From: Hymenoscyphus infarciens
Lineage: Eukaryota; Ascomycota; Leotiomycetes; Helotiales; Helotiaceae
Length of the DNA stretch: 64,000 nucleotides
Assembly: GCA_001414345.1 (NCBI GenBank)
Contig: LLCB01000126.1
Span: forward strand, 93,448 to 157,447
Reading direction: 5' to 3'
The notes below the pieces were generated by a model. That model did no database searches. It was given only the letters and a program-made list of their open reading frames with translations, and was not told the origin of the DNA. Shown here piece by piece: positions 44,835 through 57,950 of this stretch (positions are counted from its first letter, which is position 1; each line of letters starts with the position of its first letter). Both the position numbers and the translations under genes were made by a program.

Positions 44835-45665
44835 ATGTCATCCCTACCACCTCGAAAACGGACCGTAGGAATCTCCCTAAAACTCTACTTCAACCCCTCC
44901 CAAACCTTAATTTATTACCAATCCCTCGCCCCCCTCGTCGCCCTAGCAAATTCAAAAAACATCCACCTCTTTCTCATCCCCTCAATCGTGTCTCTTCCTC
45001 TCCTCCTCCAACTCAAAGACCCCGAACATCCAAACGTTCAACTCGCCACCCTTCTACAACCAATCACCCAGTCAGAGCAACAATTCAGTCTCGGAGCACA
45101 AGATTGTTCCCCCTTTTCAAGCGGCGCTTACACAGGAGAAATTTCTCCTCTGGAACTCTCGCTTTTGGGATGTTCGCTTGTGGAATTGGGACACGCGGAA
45201 CGAAGAAGGCTTTTTGGGGAGACGGACGACAAGGTTGCTGCGAAGGCGAAAGCTGTTCTGGAGAATGGGATGGTGCCTCTGATCTGCATTGGGGAGAAAA
45301 ATCATGGGGGTATCGAAGACGCAGTGATAGAATGCAAGCCCCAGATTGTATCGATTTTGGATATCCTCGACATAGCTGAAAAGGGGAAGAGGGAGAAAAT
45401 GGAGGTGATTTTTGCGTATGAACCTGTTTGGGCTATCGGTCAGCCTGCCCCGGCTAGTGCGGGGTATGTCGTTGATGTTGTCAAGAGATTGAGGGAGATT
45501 TGTGATGAGAAGGGGAGGAGTGAAGTAAGGTTTCTATATGGGGGGAGTGCTGGGCCGGGGACCTTTGAGGATATGAAAGAGGGTGTTGATGGTCTGTTCT
45601 TGGGGAGGTTTGCGCATGATATTGACAGTGTGAGGGGGGTCATTGAGGAGGTTGCTAAAGAGTAG
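44835..45665 (+). CDS. triosephosphate-isomerase-like enzyme (probable L-erythrulose-1-phosphate isomerase)
   Basis: A single exon of 276 residues, longer than glycolytic TIM (about 250). Catalytic residues are present: Lys16 in 'GISLKLYF', His120 in 'ELGHAERR', Glu196 in 'AYEPVWAIG', and the phosphate loop 'LYGGSAGPG' near 235-242. The Asn that normally sits two residues before the active-site Lys is Ser, and the loop around Lys16 diverges from the canonical 'GNWKMN', so this is not the housekeeping enzyme. Divergent TIMs beside RpiB homologues act on L-erythrulose 1-phosphate (EryH, LerI, Yarrowia EYI1) in erythritol and threitol use; that function is inferred from context. Partner kinase and dehydrogenase genes are not in the window. 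Confidence 0.88.
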   Translation: MSSLPPRKRTVGISLKLYFNPSQTLIYYQSLAPLVALANSKNIHLFLIPSIVSLPLLLQLKDPEHPNVQLATLLQPITQSEQQFSLGAQDCSPFSSGAYTGEISPLELSLLGCSLVELGHAERRRLFGETDDKVAAKAKAVLENGMVPLICIGEKNHGGIEDAVIECKPQIVSILDILDIAEKGKREKMEVIFAYEPVWAIGQPAPASAGYVVDVVKRLREICDEKGRSEVRFLYGGSAGPGTFEDMKEGVDGLFLGRFAHDIDSVRGVIEEVAKE

Positions 45666-46753
45666 CTTGGCTCACTCTGTCTGGCTGAGGTTTTGTGTAT
45701 GCAAAGTCCTCGGTAACCGGCTTCATCTAATATGAACACAGACTCAAAGGTTATGGGTTTTTTATCGCTTGGCTTCATTTTCACCTAACACGCAAGACAA
45801 CAGAGCGTACTGGTAAATAAATGCAGGAATGGACTTGAGCTCTTGCCGATGAAATTGAGGAAATGATTTCCCGTCGTATTGTTCTTCGAGTTTGATAGAA
45901 GACTCATTATCGCCCTTCCCGTTTCTCGTCAGCTTTTAAGCTAGCACTGTTTGCCTGAGACTTTGTAGACTATGAAAACGATCAGAGCGGCAGTTGCTGG
46001 CCCGTGGAGAAGAAGAAACCATACTCTACGTATCGATGGGGAGCACTCGAGGTTATCTAAGAGAAGATCCCAACAGAGAAAGGGAAAGAGGGAGTTTGGG
46101 CTCGAGGCCAAATTCATGATTATATGGAGATGTTTACGTCAGATATTAATCGTTATCGTAAAGCAATATCTCGCAGTGAGTTGCTCGATCAAGAAGATGC
46201 TTTTCTTGGAGTACTCCGTACAAAAGTCCGGACCCGGCACGGACAACCGCTTCCCTGCGAAAAAATATGTATCGGAAAACTATTTTCTCCGAGAGCCAAT
46301 CATCACACTCTAGTACCTGGAAAGTGGAGAGGTAGATCTCCACCCAATTAACTTTACCTATAGTTGTGGATAAACGACAGCCGCAGTAAGTGACCAATCA
46401 TGAATCGATCCGCGTTCGCATCAAAGTTGCATTCCCAGCTTGAGACTTTCTTTACCACAGTGATATCGTCCTGAGCAATCTACTGCGCGCTTGATTTGTT
46501 AGCGATGGCATAATGCATACCAACATGGTCCAAGCTATCAAATAAGGTTTAGCGGAGCCCATTGGTGCCAAATGGGTTCGGCTCCCATTTTACGCAAAAC
46601 CAGTGAATCAATAAAGTCTTTGGACGATCCCCCCCTTCATTGTGTTTTACTGTTTATTTCTTAGACATCTTGGATATCGACTTTTCTTCAACCCTCTTCT
46701 CAAACCTTTCCTCCCAAGAGTTGCTCTTTCAGCAAACGCTAATAACCGCAAAA
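45666..46753. other. intergenic, no gene seen
   Basis: Balanced sequence with short frames only. The last 120 bases form a pyrimidine-rich leader before the flavoprotein gene. Confidence 0.5.
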
Positions 46754-48043
46754 ATGGCAAACACTGTTGTTATTCTCGGTGCATCGTATGTTGGTTTATC
46801 TGTAGCTCACAACCTCCTCAAACATACACGCCCTAGTGTCAAGGATTTGAAGGTTGTTCTGGTAGGACCAAATACCCACCATTACTGGAATCTTGCGTCA
46901 GTTCGAGCAGTTGTACCTGGTCAGTTGAGCGACGAGAAAGTATGTAACCCCATTTAAACCCTCATTCCCCGGGAAAACACAAAACTAATATAAAACTCCA
47001 GGTTTTCGCAGAAATTGCCCCCGGATTTAAAAAATACCCTTCCTCCTCTTACGAACTTGTGCAAGGAACTGCAACTGCTGTCGATCCATCCTCGAAAACT
47101 GTCAGCATACAAACCCCAAGCGGTCTTAAACAACAAACATATACACATCTCGTAATTGCCACCGGAAGTCGAACTGCATCCGAGAACAGTCCATGGAAGG
47201 CAAGCATTGAGGGAACTGAAAAGACAAAGCAAATTCTTCACGAACACCAAGAAAAGATCAAGGCAGCAAAGAGCATTGTAATTGCAGGTGCTGGACCAAC
47301 TGGTGTAGAAACCGCCGCTGAATTGGCTTTCGAATACAAGGGCGCAAAGGAAATCACTTTAATCACAGGAGGAGCAACTGTCCTTCCTGGACTTCCAGCA
47401 AATGTTATCAAAGCTGCGGAAAACCAACTTAAATCCATGAAAATCAAGGTCATCGTCAACTCCAAAGTTACAGGCTCAACTCCAAAAGACAAAGAAACAG
47501 AACTAACTTTGTCCACCGGAGGACCTCTAACTACCGACTTGTACCTACCAACCGTTGGAGTCATCCCAAACACCGAGTATCTACCAGCAAACATCAAGGA
47601 TAGCAATGGAGATGTTATTGTGGATGAGTTCCTCCAAGTCAAGGGCGTGGATGGAGTTTGGGCTGCAGGCGATGTTGTCGGTATCCAAAACAAGCAGATG
47701 GCTTTTGCCTCTGCACAAGCTACCGCCCTAGCCAAGAACTTGGGACTCGTGCTTGCCAGCAAGAAGCTTGTGGCTTACAAGAGCAACGGAGGACGTAAGT
47801 ATCCCAGCTTCTCTTCTCGAAAGCAAAATACTAATTCGGAAACAGCAATGCTCGCCGTCACTCTCGGCAGAAGCAAGGGAACCGGTCATATGGGTACTAC
47901 GAAGTTTCCAAGTATCATGGTTTGTATGTATTCCCCTTCCTTTCATTCGATGTCCCATTTCTAAAACCTCTCTAGGGTTCATTAAGGGTCGATCTCTCTT
48001 TACCGAGAAACTCCCCAAATACGTCAGTGGTGCTGAATTCTAA
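46754..48043 (+). CDS. AMID/AIFM2 (FSP1)-type FAD-dependent oxidoreductase
   Basis: Exons 46754-46939, 47002-47794, 47846-47923 and 47976-48043 encode 374 residues, the usual length. The FAD Rossmann motif is 'VVILGASYVGLSVA' at residues 5-18, the NAD(P)H motif 'IVIAGAGPTGVETAAELA' sits near 157-174, and the second FAD motif 'VDGVWAAGDVVG' near 281-292. There is no disulfide 'CxxC', as expected for this NADH:quinone-reductase-like branch, which transfers electrons from NAD(P)H to quinones. The short C-terminus 'FTEKLPKYVSGAEF' is family-typical. No signal peptide or membrane helix is visible; animal AIFM2 is lipid-droplet and plasma-membrane associated through myristoylation, and the N-terminal 'MANTV' here lacks Gly2, so that anchor is absent. 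Confidence 0.93.
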
Positions 48044-49661
48044 ACCGCTATGCTTCCGGGATACACGAAAAGTTGGAGGCGGATTTATGACGGTGGCCGG
48101 GGTAATGGAAATTGAACGAATGTTGCATGCTCAGAGGTGTTTGCTATACCCAGGTTTCGTCTTTCAGAAATAATAAAATGGAATTTGTCTTTATCTTTCT
48201 TAGTGAGATGTCCATAGTCATATTGACTCCCCCGATGAACTGCAGTGGCAAATTGAGAGCAAGACACGAACATGGTTGAAACATTGGATTGCTAATTCTT
48301 GCTTCAAGGGAGCTGGTATACTTTTTTCACTAATGATAAGAGTTGACTACTTCCATCTGACATACACTAAAATATAGCTCTAAAGTATACTAGCCCATAA
48401 GCTCTAAGTTGTCACTACCCCGACGGAAAAAACGTCTATCTTTCCACTCTAGACAACCTGGCTGAAAGGTAAGTTCTATACTCTACATAACTCAAAACAA
48501 TCTATAAAAATATCTATAAAAATATCGACGGAGTCAGAATAGACCTTTGAACAGTTATACTAGCTCTAAAATATGTTAAATACGTTGTTGTTATATAGTA
48601 TTTCGAAGAAATAGCCTGCACTGAGAGAGCGATAATCAGACGTTTTTACGTCCCGGTAGAGATTCTTCAGTTGTTCCACTCTATATACTAATTAGCTAGC
48701 TAGAAACTACACACCGTGTTATATAGAACGTAGGTAAGCTAGTTCTAATTAGACTATTACTCGTACAAGTGTTAGATAAATAGATTTCTAATACTTTATA
48801 ACTTTCTCAACTAATTATACTGAATGGATATAATTTAGCTAAGTACCTAATAATCGCTACTCTCTGAATTTTTAGATCTCTATATAATTAATTTAGTTAA
48901 CCTAAATATTCTTAGATACTTAAAATAGGTAACAATTGCCTAGATAACTACCTTGTACTATATTTTCTAGAGTCTTTTAGAAATCCCGGAACTTTATTGT
49001 GTTAATCTAAAGCATCTCGAACAATATAATTTGATACTTCATATTACCGACGTCTATGCTTTATTTACTTTCCTCGTTGCACTCTAGTCACAAGTTATTA
49101 ACAACTTCCAGCTTCATTCTCTTCTCAAACATCACCAGTGTTCCCTACTCGCAGTAGCGGAAATTTGTTTTGCCCAGGTATCTATCTATCTTGGCCTTGC
49201 GACTTGGAAAATCGAAATTTATGTTCTAGAGGCGCTCAAACAACTATGTTCTCTATTCTAATACCTTTAGCTCCTAAGGTGCTGGGCACTCTGGGGAAGT
49301 GGGGCTTGATCATCGCAGGGTATGTACTTGTTTCCACGTTCTTTAATCAATTCAACAACTAGGGAATAATGCCATAACGAAGAAGATGCATATAACAAAC
49401 GAGGCTTCCACGCAAGGCTGTCCGCTCTGCACCCGCCTGATCTCGCTTGCAAATCAGGAAACGATTGGTTTTATGAGGGGGGCTGAATTGCCCCGCACAA
49501 CAACAATCTCATTCTCATTGCAATGACAAGCTATCTCGCTGAGTCCACGAGCCACATCTAAGGAATAATCCTCGGAAATCAAACGAGCAAGCAAGCTTGA
49601 CTTGTTATAGTACGGGAGTACAACCGCCACGCCACAGTCCAACCACAGCAATAAGTGCGCC
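48044..49661. other. intergenic; AT-rich patch at about 48340-49100
   Basis: Balanced at both ends with a moderately AT-rich, TpA-enriched middle, probably an old repeat. No family is recognised. A small ORF inside it is listed separately. Confidence 0.5.
49246..49362 (+). CDS. possible 38-residue membrane microprotein
   Basis: ATG to TAG: a short, hydrophobic peptide with two Lys-flanked hydrophobic stretches ('MFSILIPLAPKVLGTLGKW' then 'GLIIAGYVLVSTFF'). The composition fits a small organelle membrane protein, but an ORF of this size can arise by chance and I know no homologue. Confidence 0.25.
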   Translation: MFSILIPLAPKVLGTLGKWGLIIAGYVLVSTFFNQFNN

Positions 49662-52600
49662 ATGGACGACAACTTGGGTATCATCTCTCTGGGGGTATGA
49701 AAACGTTCCATATAAACGGCACCTACTAATGCAAAACGTTACAGACAGACTCTGAGTCATGGCCAACTCGATTATCGCGAACACGGATTTCGAGTGTTCG
49801 AGGCCTCAGCCTGGGACAATCTCCTGACACGATAGCCACCCTTGAAGATGTCCTACGCACAGTTGAGCAGTTGGGACTGAAGCGGTATACATATGATGCG
49901 TTTGAATCCCAGGGTAGGGTTGGAGAGGGAGAGTCCTTCAGTGTCGACCGGTGTTTGCACGGTGGAAAAGTCGTCGCAGTAAAGCACATCAAGCTCGGAT
50001 CCCTCGAGGCAGACAGCCATGCTCTCAACCGGCGATTGCGTACGGTTCTCAACGAAATCCGAATTATGTATCATGCCCCCCTGCGAGACCACCCGAACAT
50101 ACTGTCTGTACTAGGTTACGGCTGGAGAACAATCGGACAAGATTCTTTACCATATCTAGTTGTTGAGTACGGATTATACGGAACTCTGCGAAAATATCTT
50201 ACGGAATCTCCACGTTCTCTTGGGACCAAGATTATCTTGGCAGGAGATGTTGCAGCTGGTATCAGTGCTTTGCATCAATGTGATGTCATTCACGGAGACT
50301 TGAAGCTTGAAAATATAGTTGTTTTGCATTCCTGGGATCGTCCTTCCGGCGTCATTGCAAAAATATGCGACTTTGGACATTCTATCATTCTCGCCAATGA
50401 CAAGAAGCCCGTGAAATACTATGGTACATCAATGTAAGTCTTCTCTGGTGTTGCTCTAGTACACTGGAACTGAATAAATTTAGGTACAATGCACCGGAGG
50501 TTGGAGACCAGGATAAATATCCATTGTCTCCGGAAAATCTGGTCATGTGTGATCTATGGGCATTTGCCTTAGCAATGTGGGAAATTTTGGACGATGGCAA
50601 GACCTTTTTCAAAAAGAATTGGCGCGAGGATACCTCCTATGCACAGCCTTGGCCGGTTAGCTTGGTCTCAGCAGACGAGCAAGAGTGTCTTGGTGAGGAA
50701 ACTCCAACGGATGAACGCGAACAAATTTTTGGAAGTTTTGACTTCAAGCATCTTTCCGTCCTTGGTAAGGAGTTCATAGATAGTCTGAACTTTAGAAGTG
50801 CCTTTGCCGATAAGGCCTGCCTCCGTTTATTTGTGAGCCAGGCTCTTCAGGTTGAGCCCCTTTTGAGGCCTTCCAGCATTCGTCTTGGTCCTGTCATGAC
50901 CAGATTCAAGTAAGCAAGGGTCTTAAATATATAGTTTCTAGCATACTAATACATGAAAAATAGCCCGTCAGATATCAACGCCCTGCAAGCCAAATTGGCG
51001 ATCCACACTGGTACTTTGGAGTGGTCATTCGATGTAAGATCCGCCTCTCTCGAATAATCATACCGAAAACTAATGCCTTTTAGTTACTCAAACCCGACCA
51101 AGACAAGGAAATATTATGGGATCATCAGAAACAAATTCTTCAAGATTTCGAAAAGATTGCAACTGCTGCAAAACCAACCGCGGCAACATCTACTGCAGCA
51201 TTTCAAGTAGCTATGTGTTATATGCTGGGCTTTGGTACTTGCAAGAGCTTTTCAAATGCTGCAAAGTTTTTCCAACTAGCTGAAGATCTTGACCATTCCG
51301 TCGCCAGGTTGTTTGGCGCACAACTTCGAAGCGTCATTACTCCTGACACTTCTTCGTCGTCGTATCCAAGTTATACTTCACAGGTAATCCGAGGATTAAA
51401 ACTACAGCCCCCGACCCAGTCAATGACTTTGAACTTCCAGTCTGTGGACAGCGGAGGTGACCCAGTCCCCAGATCGGACCAAGAGGCTTCCTCAGAGGAA
51501 AAGAATTCAGCTCCAGAGCTACCCCCAAAAGAACCAAACCCACAAATCACTTTCCAGACTCATGAAGAGCTCAAAGAGTGGCTTTACTCATCTCACGTGG
51601 ATCAGAGCTCCTACGGCGAGCTTGAGACAGCCGTGCTCATTTTGCCTTCATCAAAAATGAGCCTTTTAGAATGTGCCATACTTCATCGCGACATCGAGAT
51701 GGTTGACTTCCTAGTAAAAAACTGTCCACACATCCTCAACTATTACCATCTACAAGAGCCTCTACTGGTTACAGCATGTCGTACTACGGATTGCCATATC
51801 GTCAAGTCATTACTCCTTTCTGGCCTTGATCCTTCAAAGCACGGAGATAATTCCAACACACTATTTCACTGGCTTTTTATGCTTGGCGACAATCAAAGCT
51901 CAATTTTACCAGCTCTTCAAACATCAACTCGGGAAAATTGCGATGCCCTCGATATTCCGTACTCAGCAAAGAAAAATATCAGCCCCCAATGGCCCTTGAG
52001 GCTGACGGGCACCCCACTTGCGTTTGCCGTGACAGCTGGTAGCGTTACTGGAGTAGAGACTCTACTTAAACTTGGTGCAAACCCAATTGCGGAGATACAC
52101 GGGCCATCAGAGTCTAACGATAGAAGCACACACTGGACACCTGTTCATCTGGCTGTGAAATTCCATTCCATAGAAATTTTGTCGTTGCTTTTAGCAGCTG
52201 CAGAAGGTCGTCAATCTGACAGCCTTTGGACCTCGGCCATTAATTGCATCGTCGCTCTTCAAAAGGTTCCTGCTTCACGTGTTACATCCATTCTCAAAAA
52301 TCTCATTTGCCTCTATTATTCAACAGATGTGTGGAAAAGCGATATTGGCTGTATGTTGAGTCTTTCAACCACAGTCGAGAGAATAGCAATGCACGGAAAT
52401 AGCCACAACTCGCAACTTGCAAAACTCATCGATTTGCTCCCTCTATCTTGCATAGCAACCCCATCCAAAAACGGCTGTGTTGCACTTATGCAAGCCATCG
52501 ACGTTCATGATGTTTCTGTTGTAGAGGCACTCCTAGCAGCACACCCTGAACTCGGAAGTGCACCGTTTCGAGATCCACTGCAAATAGGAAACTTTGTGTA

Positions 52601-54227
52601 TCCTATACATTTTGCTTCTCAAATGGCCTCACATCGGGATGCAGAAGATGCCCTGGAAATTGTCCAACTACTGTTTGGATTAGACCCCAAATGCGCACAA
52701 CTCAGGGACTCCCAAGGAAGAACACCACTTCATTTCGCGGTCACTGGTTCATCAGACCGTGTGACCAAGTGGTTGATTGAAGTTGGTGCCGACATTGATG
52801 CCACTACGAATGGGAACAACCATACCCGTCAGACCCCACTCCATGTCATCCGAATGGTTTCTACCTTGAATATTCTCGTCGCAGCAGGAGCGGATATTAA
52901 CCAACAAGACAGTCTGGGATACACTCTTGGTCACATTGCCACACTATCTGGTCAGGATCACCTGGTAAAAGCAGTCATCGATGGTGGAGCAAAGATGGAC
53001 ATCACAGATAACTTAGGACAGACGATGCTCCACTGTGCTGTTCTCAAACGTTCCACCTCCATTTTGACGATGCTTTTGGATATAGGATTCGATGTCAATG
53101 CAACGAACGTCGAAGGAATCACCCCTCTTCACTTGGCAGTCCAATCTCTACGAAGTGATATCTTCCGACTTTTGATTGAACACGGGGCCGATTTTTCCGC
53201 AAAAGCGGGGTCATTTTCAACTCCTCTCGACTTGTGTGTACTAGCGGGAGACGATGTATGCCTGAAGCCACTTCTTGACACGATCAAGTTTGAAGAACCT
53301 TCCCTTATCAACGCCAGAGATGTTGGCGGGAGAACTCCATTGCATACTGCAGCCACACTTGGTCGTAGCTCTATGGTCCTGGATTTACTATCTTGTGGAG
53401 CAGATCCTGGTGCAGTGGATAACCATGAAAATACACCCTTGCACCTACTCGTTGTTGCACCAGTTGAGGTTATTAGGCGATCCCAGGGCGACAAGGTAGA
53501 ATTTTGCGCGCTGCTCTGCGAGCATTTGTCTACAGAGAAGAAAGCTCCAGTGCTTATCATGAAGAATGAATCCGGATTAACACCATGGGACCTAGCGTAT
53601 GGGAAGAATGACATGATCCTTATCGAGGTCATCTTTCAATACGGAGGATTCGAGGCATGTTCTCGGTTCATGCATAACGGAGAATATGTCGGCAGCACAT
53701 TGCTCAACAAAGCCATTCAAGGAGAACTCTGGGATCTCGTGATACTTCTCATCAAACACGAAGAAACCCTAGTGCGTCATCCTAAACTTATCTATGGAGC
53801 GGCGACATATTTACGGACCGCTGCGAGATTGTGCGATCGTGCTGTCTTGAAAGATCTCTGCCAGAGTTTACTCGGCGGATTTAAGGTGGCAATCAAGGAC
53901 CCGAACGACCCTTATTATATCTTTCCACGCTACATCCCACCAAATCCAAGTTCACGGACTGTGGAAAATGAGCTTTCTATCCTAGCTCGAGCAACTAATC
54001 TTCAGTATCAAGATGGTGCGAAGATTGCTGCTTCAATCAAGTTGGGGGACGATGATGAGACGAAGAGACTTGTTGGGAATTTGCCATCGGATGTTGCAGT
54101 TAAATTGGAGTACCTTCGCTGTTTTGGGAAGGTTAAATCATATAGTCCTGTGCCTCCCCCACCGCGGGAGAAGATCTTTCGCAAAAGGGCTTTGAGTGAG
54201 GAGGTACATGGGGTTGGAGTGATATGA
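49662..54227 (+). CDS. protein kinase-Sel1-ankyrin repeat protein (1,453 aa)
   Basis: Exons 49662-49694, 49745-50433, 50484-50909, 50964-51033 and 51084-54227; all junctions keep frame. The kinase domain covers about residues 54-380: Gly loop 'GRVGEGESFSV', Lys91 in 'VAVK', 'HGDLKLEN' (194-201), 'CDFG' (219-222), 'YNAPEV'. All catalytic residues are present, but the usual HRD is HGD, so it is a non-RD kinase. One Sel1-like repeat follows (about 445-485, 'MCYMLGFGTCKSFSNAAKFF'), then a Pro/Glu-rich linker, then some 12-15 ankyrin repeats (about 585-1310; for example 'GRTPLHFAVTGSSDRVTKWL', 'GITPLHLAVQSLRSDIFRLL'). The 11-residue first exon is the least certain part. Fungal kinase-ankyrin proteins are variable accessory proteins, sometimes tied to non-self recognition; substrate and role here are unknown. 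Confidence 0.88.
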
Positions 54228-55620
54228 TTTTTCGTTTGGTCATGGCTACAGTTGGGCAGGTCTTTGTTTCTCAAATCTTCTTGACTTTGACTCTAGTATA
54301 TCTCCACGCCATGCTCTCCTTCCAAAGATGTACTAATACGAATCTCTTTATTATCCTAATTGATCTCCTTAATGAAGAAGCATCTGAGTGAACCCACTTA
54401 CCCCTTTCACTAAGCGACCCGGAACCTCCTAGGTTGGGGTTGGGTTTAAGGTAGTGAAACGTGAAGATATTTTGTGTTAAGTTCTTGATAGAAGGATATC
54501 TTTTCTCTGACGAGAATATAGTCGTCTATAGCCCAGCGTAGGTCTAAATTGGTAGTTGCTTCTGCCGCGTGTGTAAGAGCATCGTATACTGGTCTTTTTG
54601 ATAAGAATTGTTTAAAACACTCAGAGCAATTAAATTAAACTATAAAACTTATAAGATCACTAAAGATAGTAAAGCATATATTTGCTCAACTGTCCTACCT
54701 TAAGACGTTCATTTGATTCAATTATTTTAGAGCTACTAGGATAATTTTATAAAATAGATGTTATTGAGATATTTAATGTTTAATAAACGAGGGCTCAAAT
54801 ACTACTTGGCTCTGGCAAATTGCTACTTGCAAGTATGCTTAGCAACCTTGTGTCATGGTGTCTTGGTGCTCAATCTAGAAACCCATAATTCGGGATATCC
54901 ACCGCTATGAGCAACCGCAAGGTTTTTCTTTAGCATGCTGAACCATCCATCATCGCTGACAATAGATACAAGACGGTCTATGTGATTAGGAGCACTAACA
55001 AGGCTAGAGAGACTAAAGAGAACGGAAGATGTGACTAAGAAAACTCCTTATCTGTCTTACTTAGATGATCCTTGGGCATCTCACAACTACTTAAAGGTTA
55101 ACAAGAGATATTCGAAGGTGCAGAATGCGTCAAAGTTAGGTTCGAGGCAGACATAGGGCATTTTCCTTGTATGTTTTGTTTTCTGCATAGTTCATTGTAT
55201 GAAGGGTCTCGAGTTGAACATTTTGAACGCAGAAGATCAGATGGGGAGGGAGAGTCGCCTTATAGGGTACAAGTAACGAACACTTTGGAGGAAGGAGCGA
55301 CTATTGAATTGAAGGCGTGGCGGTGGGTGAGAGTTGGACCGGACGTCTTGATGATCGAGGTGGTCGAGAGAGAGAAGGAGCGACCCACCGAGTCGCATTG
55401 CGGATTTCGGGGGTGACTTGAGGCGATGGCTAAATACTCCTGGATAGAAATGGAAGGAGCGACTCGTCGATATGTCGACCGGGGTGGGGTGTTGAGGTCT
55501 CGTCGTTGAAGTAAGAGACTTAGGCGTTGCTCTAAGAACAGTTACCAACTTAGGAGAAGTAATAACACCAGCACTAGTACTATTCAAGTATCATAACTCT
55601 TCCTTAAACAAACTATAAAC
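54228..55620. other. no firm gene; one coding-like relic
   Basis: 3' flank of the kinase gene. An 81-codon plus-strand frame at 55171-55416 has a charged, protein-like sequence ('GATIELKAWRWVRVGPDVL') but no ATG-proximal context or family match, and a minus frame overlaps it. I treat it as unproven. Confidence 0.4.
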
Positions 55621-57950
55621 TATAATCCTTCTATCCTATAAAAATAATTACATTAAGAACCTTCGTAGTTATAGTATACTATTATGAAAACCGCCGGTGT
55701 TCTTAGAGCAAAGCTAGAGGCGACGAAAACTACTCGACTACTCTTTAGATTTTAAGTAAAATAATTATCTTTAAAACTCTTTAGTTAGAGATATTATTAT
55801 ATAAGAGTAATAGAATAAAGTGAGTATTATTCTTAGTCTATATTAAGAAGGCGATAATTCTACGTCTAGATAATAATAGAAGTTAGACTATATACTAGAT
55901 ATCTAGGTCTAAATATTGGCTTAGAATAGATATTATTCTCAAACTAAATATAAGATAGCTAGGATTTTTATATTATTAAGTTTATTATTTAGAGCCTCTC
56001 TAATACGTATATAATTTATAATAGACATGTAAGATTTATATAAGATTTATATAGTTTTATAGAATTATTTCAAAAAGAAGTTAGTAAATAAAAATATTTT
56101 TCTATTAAAAAGTAATTATATACTAAATCTTATCTTTATATATATAGTATTATCTGTTACTTTTATTAATAAGATAAGTAACATCTTAGTATTAACTAAA
56201 TTCATATACTTTTACTCTTACTTATAGTGTTAAAAGGCAGTTATATAGTTATCGTTTTAGCGAAAAAGCTTATATTTCTTACTCTAGAGCCTAGAGAGAA
56301 CCTAGACCCACTCCGCTACTTCTCAAAGAAGGTCAGCTTTCCCTCTCAGCTTAATCTACTCCAAAAACCATTTCATCTTAAGTCGCGAGTAAGCATTCCA
56401 CGTGTACGTAGATTAGGCTAGATTAGGAAAGAAAGCTAAGTAGTAGTAAGATCTTACGTCAAGTGTTTATAATTAGGTGTTTGTAATTAGTAGACCGTAA
56501 TCGAGAGAAAGGAAGACTCGACTTGGCTTTGTTCTTTCCTAGTTACCTGGTTACCTGGTTATCTAGGTACTACCTAGCTAGCTCGAAAACAAGAGTTCTG
56601 TTTTCCCCACTGCAGGGTTAGTATGAATGCTATCTATCTACTATAAGGATTTTATTCTTTAGAACATGATATAGCTTATTTTATCTTCTCTTATCAAATC
56701 TTATAATATTTGATTTATTTATTTTTTATTATTATTTTTAAAAAAAATATTAATTATATAAGAGGAACTAGTTTTAATTAGGCTAACCACTCCACTTCAT
56801 ATAAGTTAGAGCCTGTTTAGCTCGCATAAATTATTTAAATATAGGTATAGATACCTGACGAGATGCTCTGATAAGTGACCTTGTATAAGTTAGTATATAT
56901 TATTAATTATTTCTTAATATATTAAATTATTATTTAGCTTATAGTACATATATTAGTATATATGTTAGTGTAAATAGAGCTATAGCAGTAGTAGGATATA
57001 ACCTAGGTAGTACTAGGTAGTAGAGTAGATGAAAGATATATAGAAACTTTGAAAGTTTTATATCTCTAGAGGTCTAAATCTTTTTTTAGTAGTATATATA
57101 CTAAGATATACGAGGTTAAACGAGGGATTTATATTACTTTTAAATATATATACTAAATACTAGTATATATATAGAATTATTATATATATATATATATATA
57201 TATTATCTCCTGATTTTTAGTAGTATATATTCTAGATATATACGAGTTAAATAGGCTCTTCTTATAATTTTATTAATTCAAATTCTTTAGATCTTAATTA
57301 TCTATTCAGTATATAAGCTAAGCGATAATAGAGCGTTACTAATAAAATGAAATTTGATAATAAGAAAGATAAGAGATTCGAGTATTACTCTAATAACACC
57401 TTATATAGTAGACTAATTTAGTAAAACACCGACTACAACGCTAGGGTTTCGCTCTAATATATAACGTACTTTAACCTCGACTCTAACTCTTTTACTTTAA
57501 TAACTTTTTCTTTAAATAATAGACAAGGATAAGCTATAGTAGAGGTTTTTAGAGAACGGCGTAAAGGTTTATAAGAGGTTCGCTTACTTATAAAAACTTA
57601 AGAGAATAATACACGGTTTTGACTAGCCTCTCTCTTCTCTAGACCTTAACTCTATAAAGAAAGTATAGCAGTAGATAAAGCCTTAGATTACGAAGTTAGA
57701 AAAGGCTCCTATAACTCGAGAAGACTTAATAGAAGTCTTATAAGAACTATAGAACTCTAAGAACTAGCGATATCTTACTTATAAGCTAGTTATAAAGCTA
57801 GACGATGTTATTAGATATAAGAGAATAGCTACTATATATTAAATAGTAGTAGAATCATATATAAAGTGTTCTTCGAACATTTTATAACTTTTGAACCTAT
57901 AGTATTACTATATAGTGGGGTAAGAGAGGTAAAATAGTGGGGTGTTGTCA
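55621..57950. repeat. AT-rich, RIP-like decayed repeat
   Basis: Strongly TpA-rich with no usable frame. It includes a (TA)n run at about 57180-57202. The part at about 57480-57850 keeps a plus-strand Lys/Arg/Glu-rich pattern interrupted by stops, which could be the C-terminal end of a DNA-transposon protein, but the family cannot be named. Confidence 0.6.
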
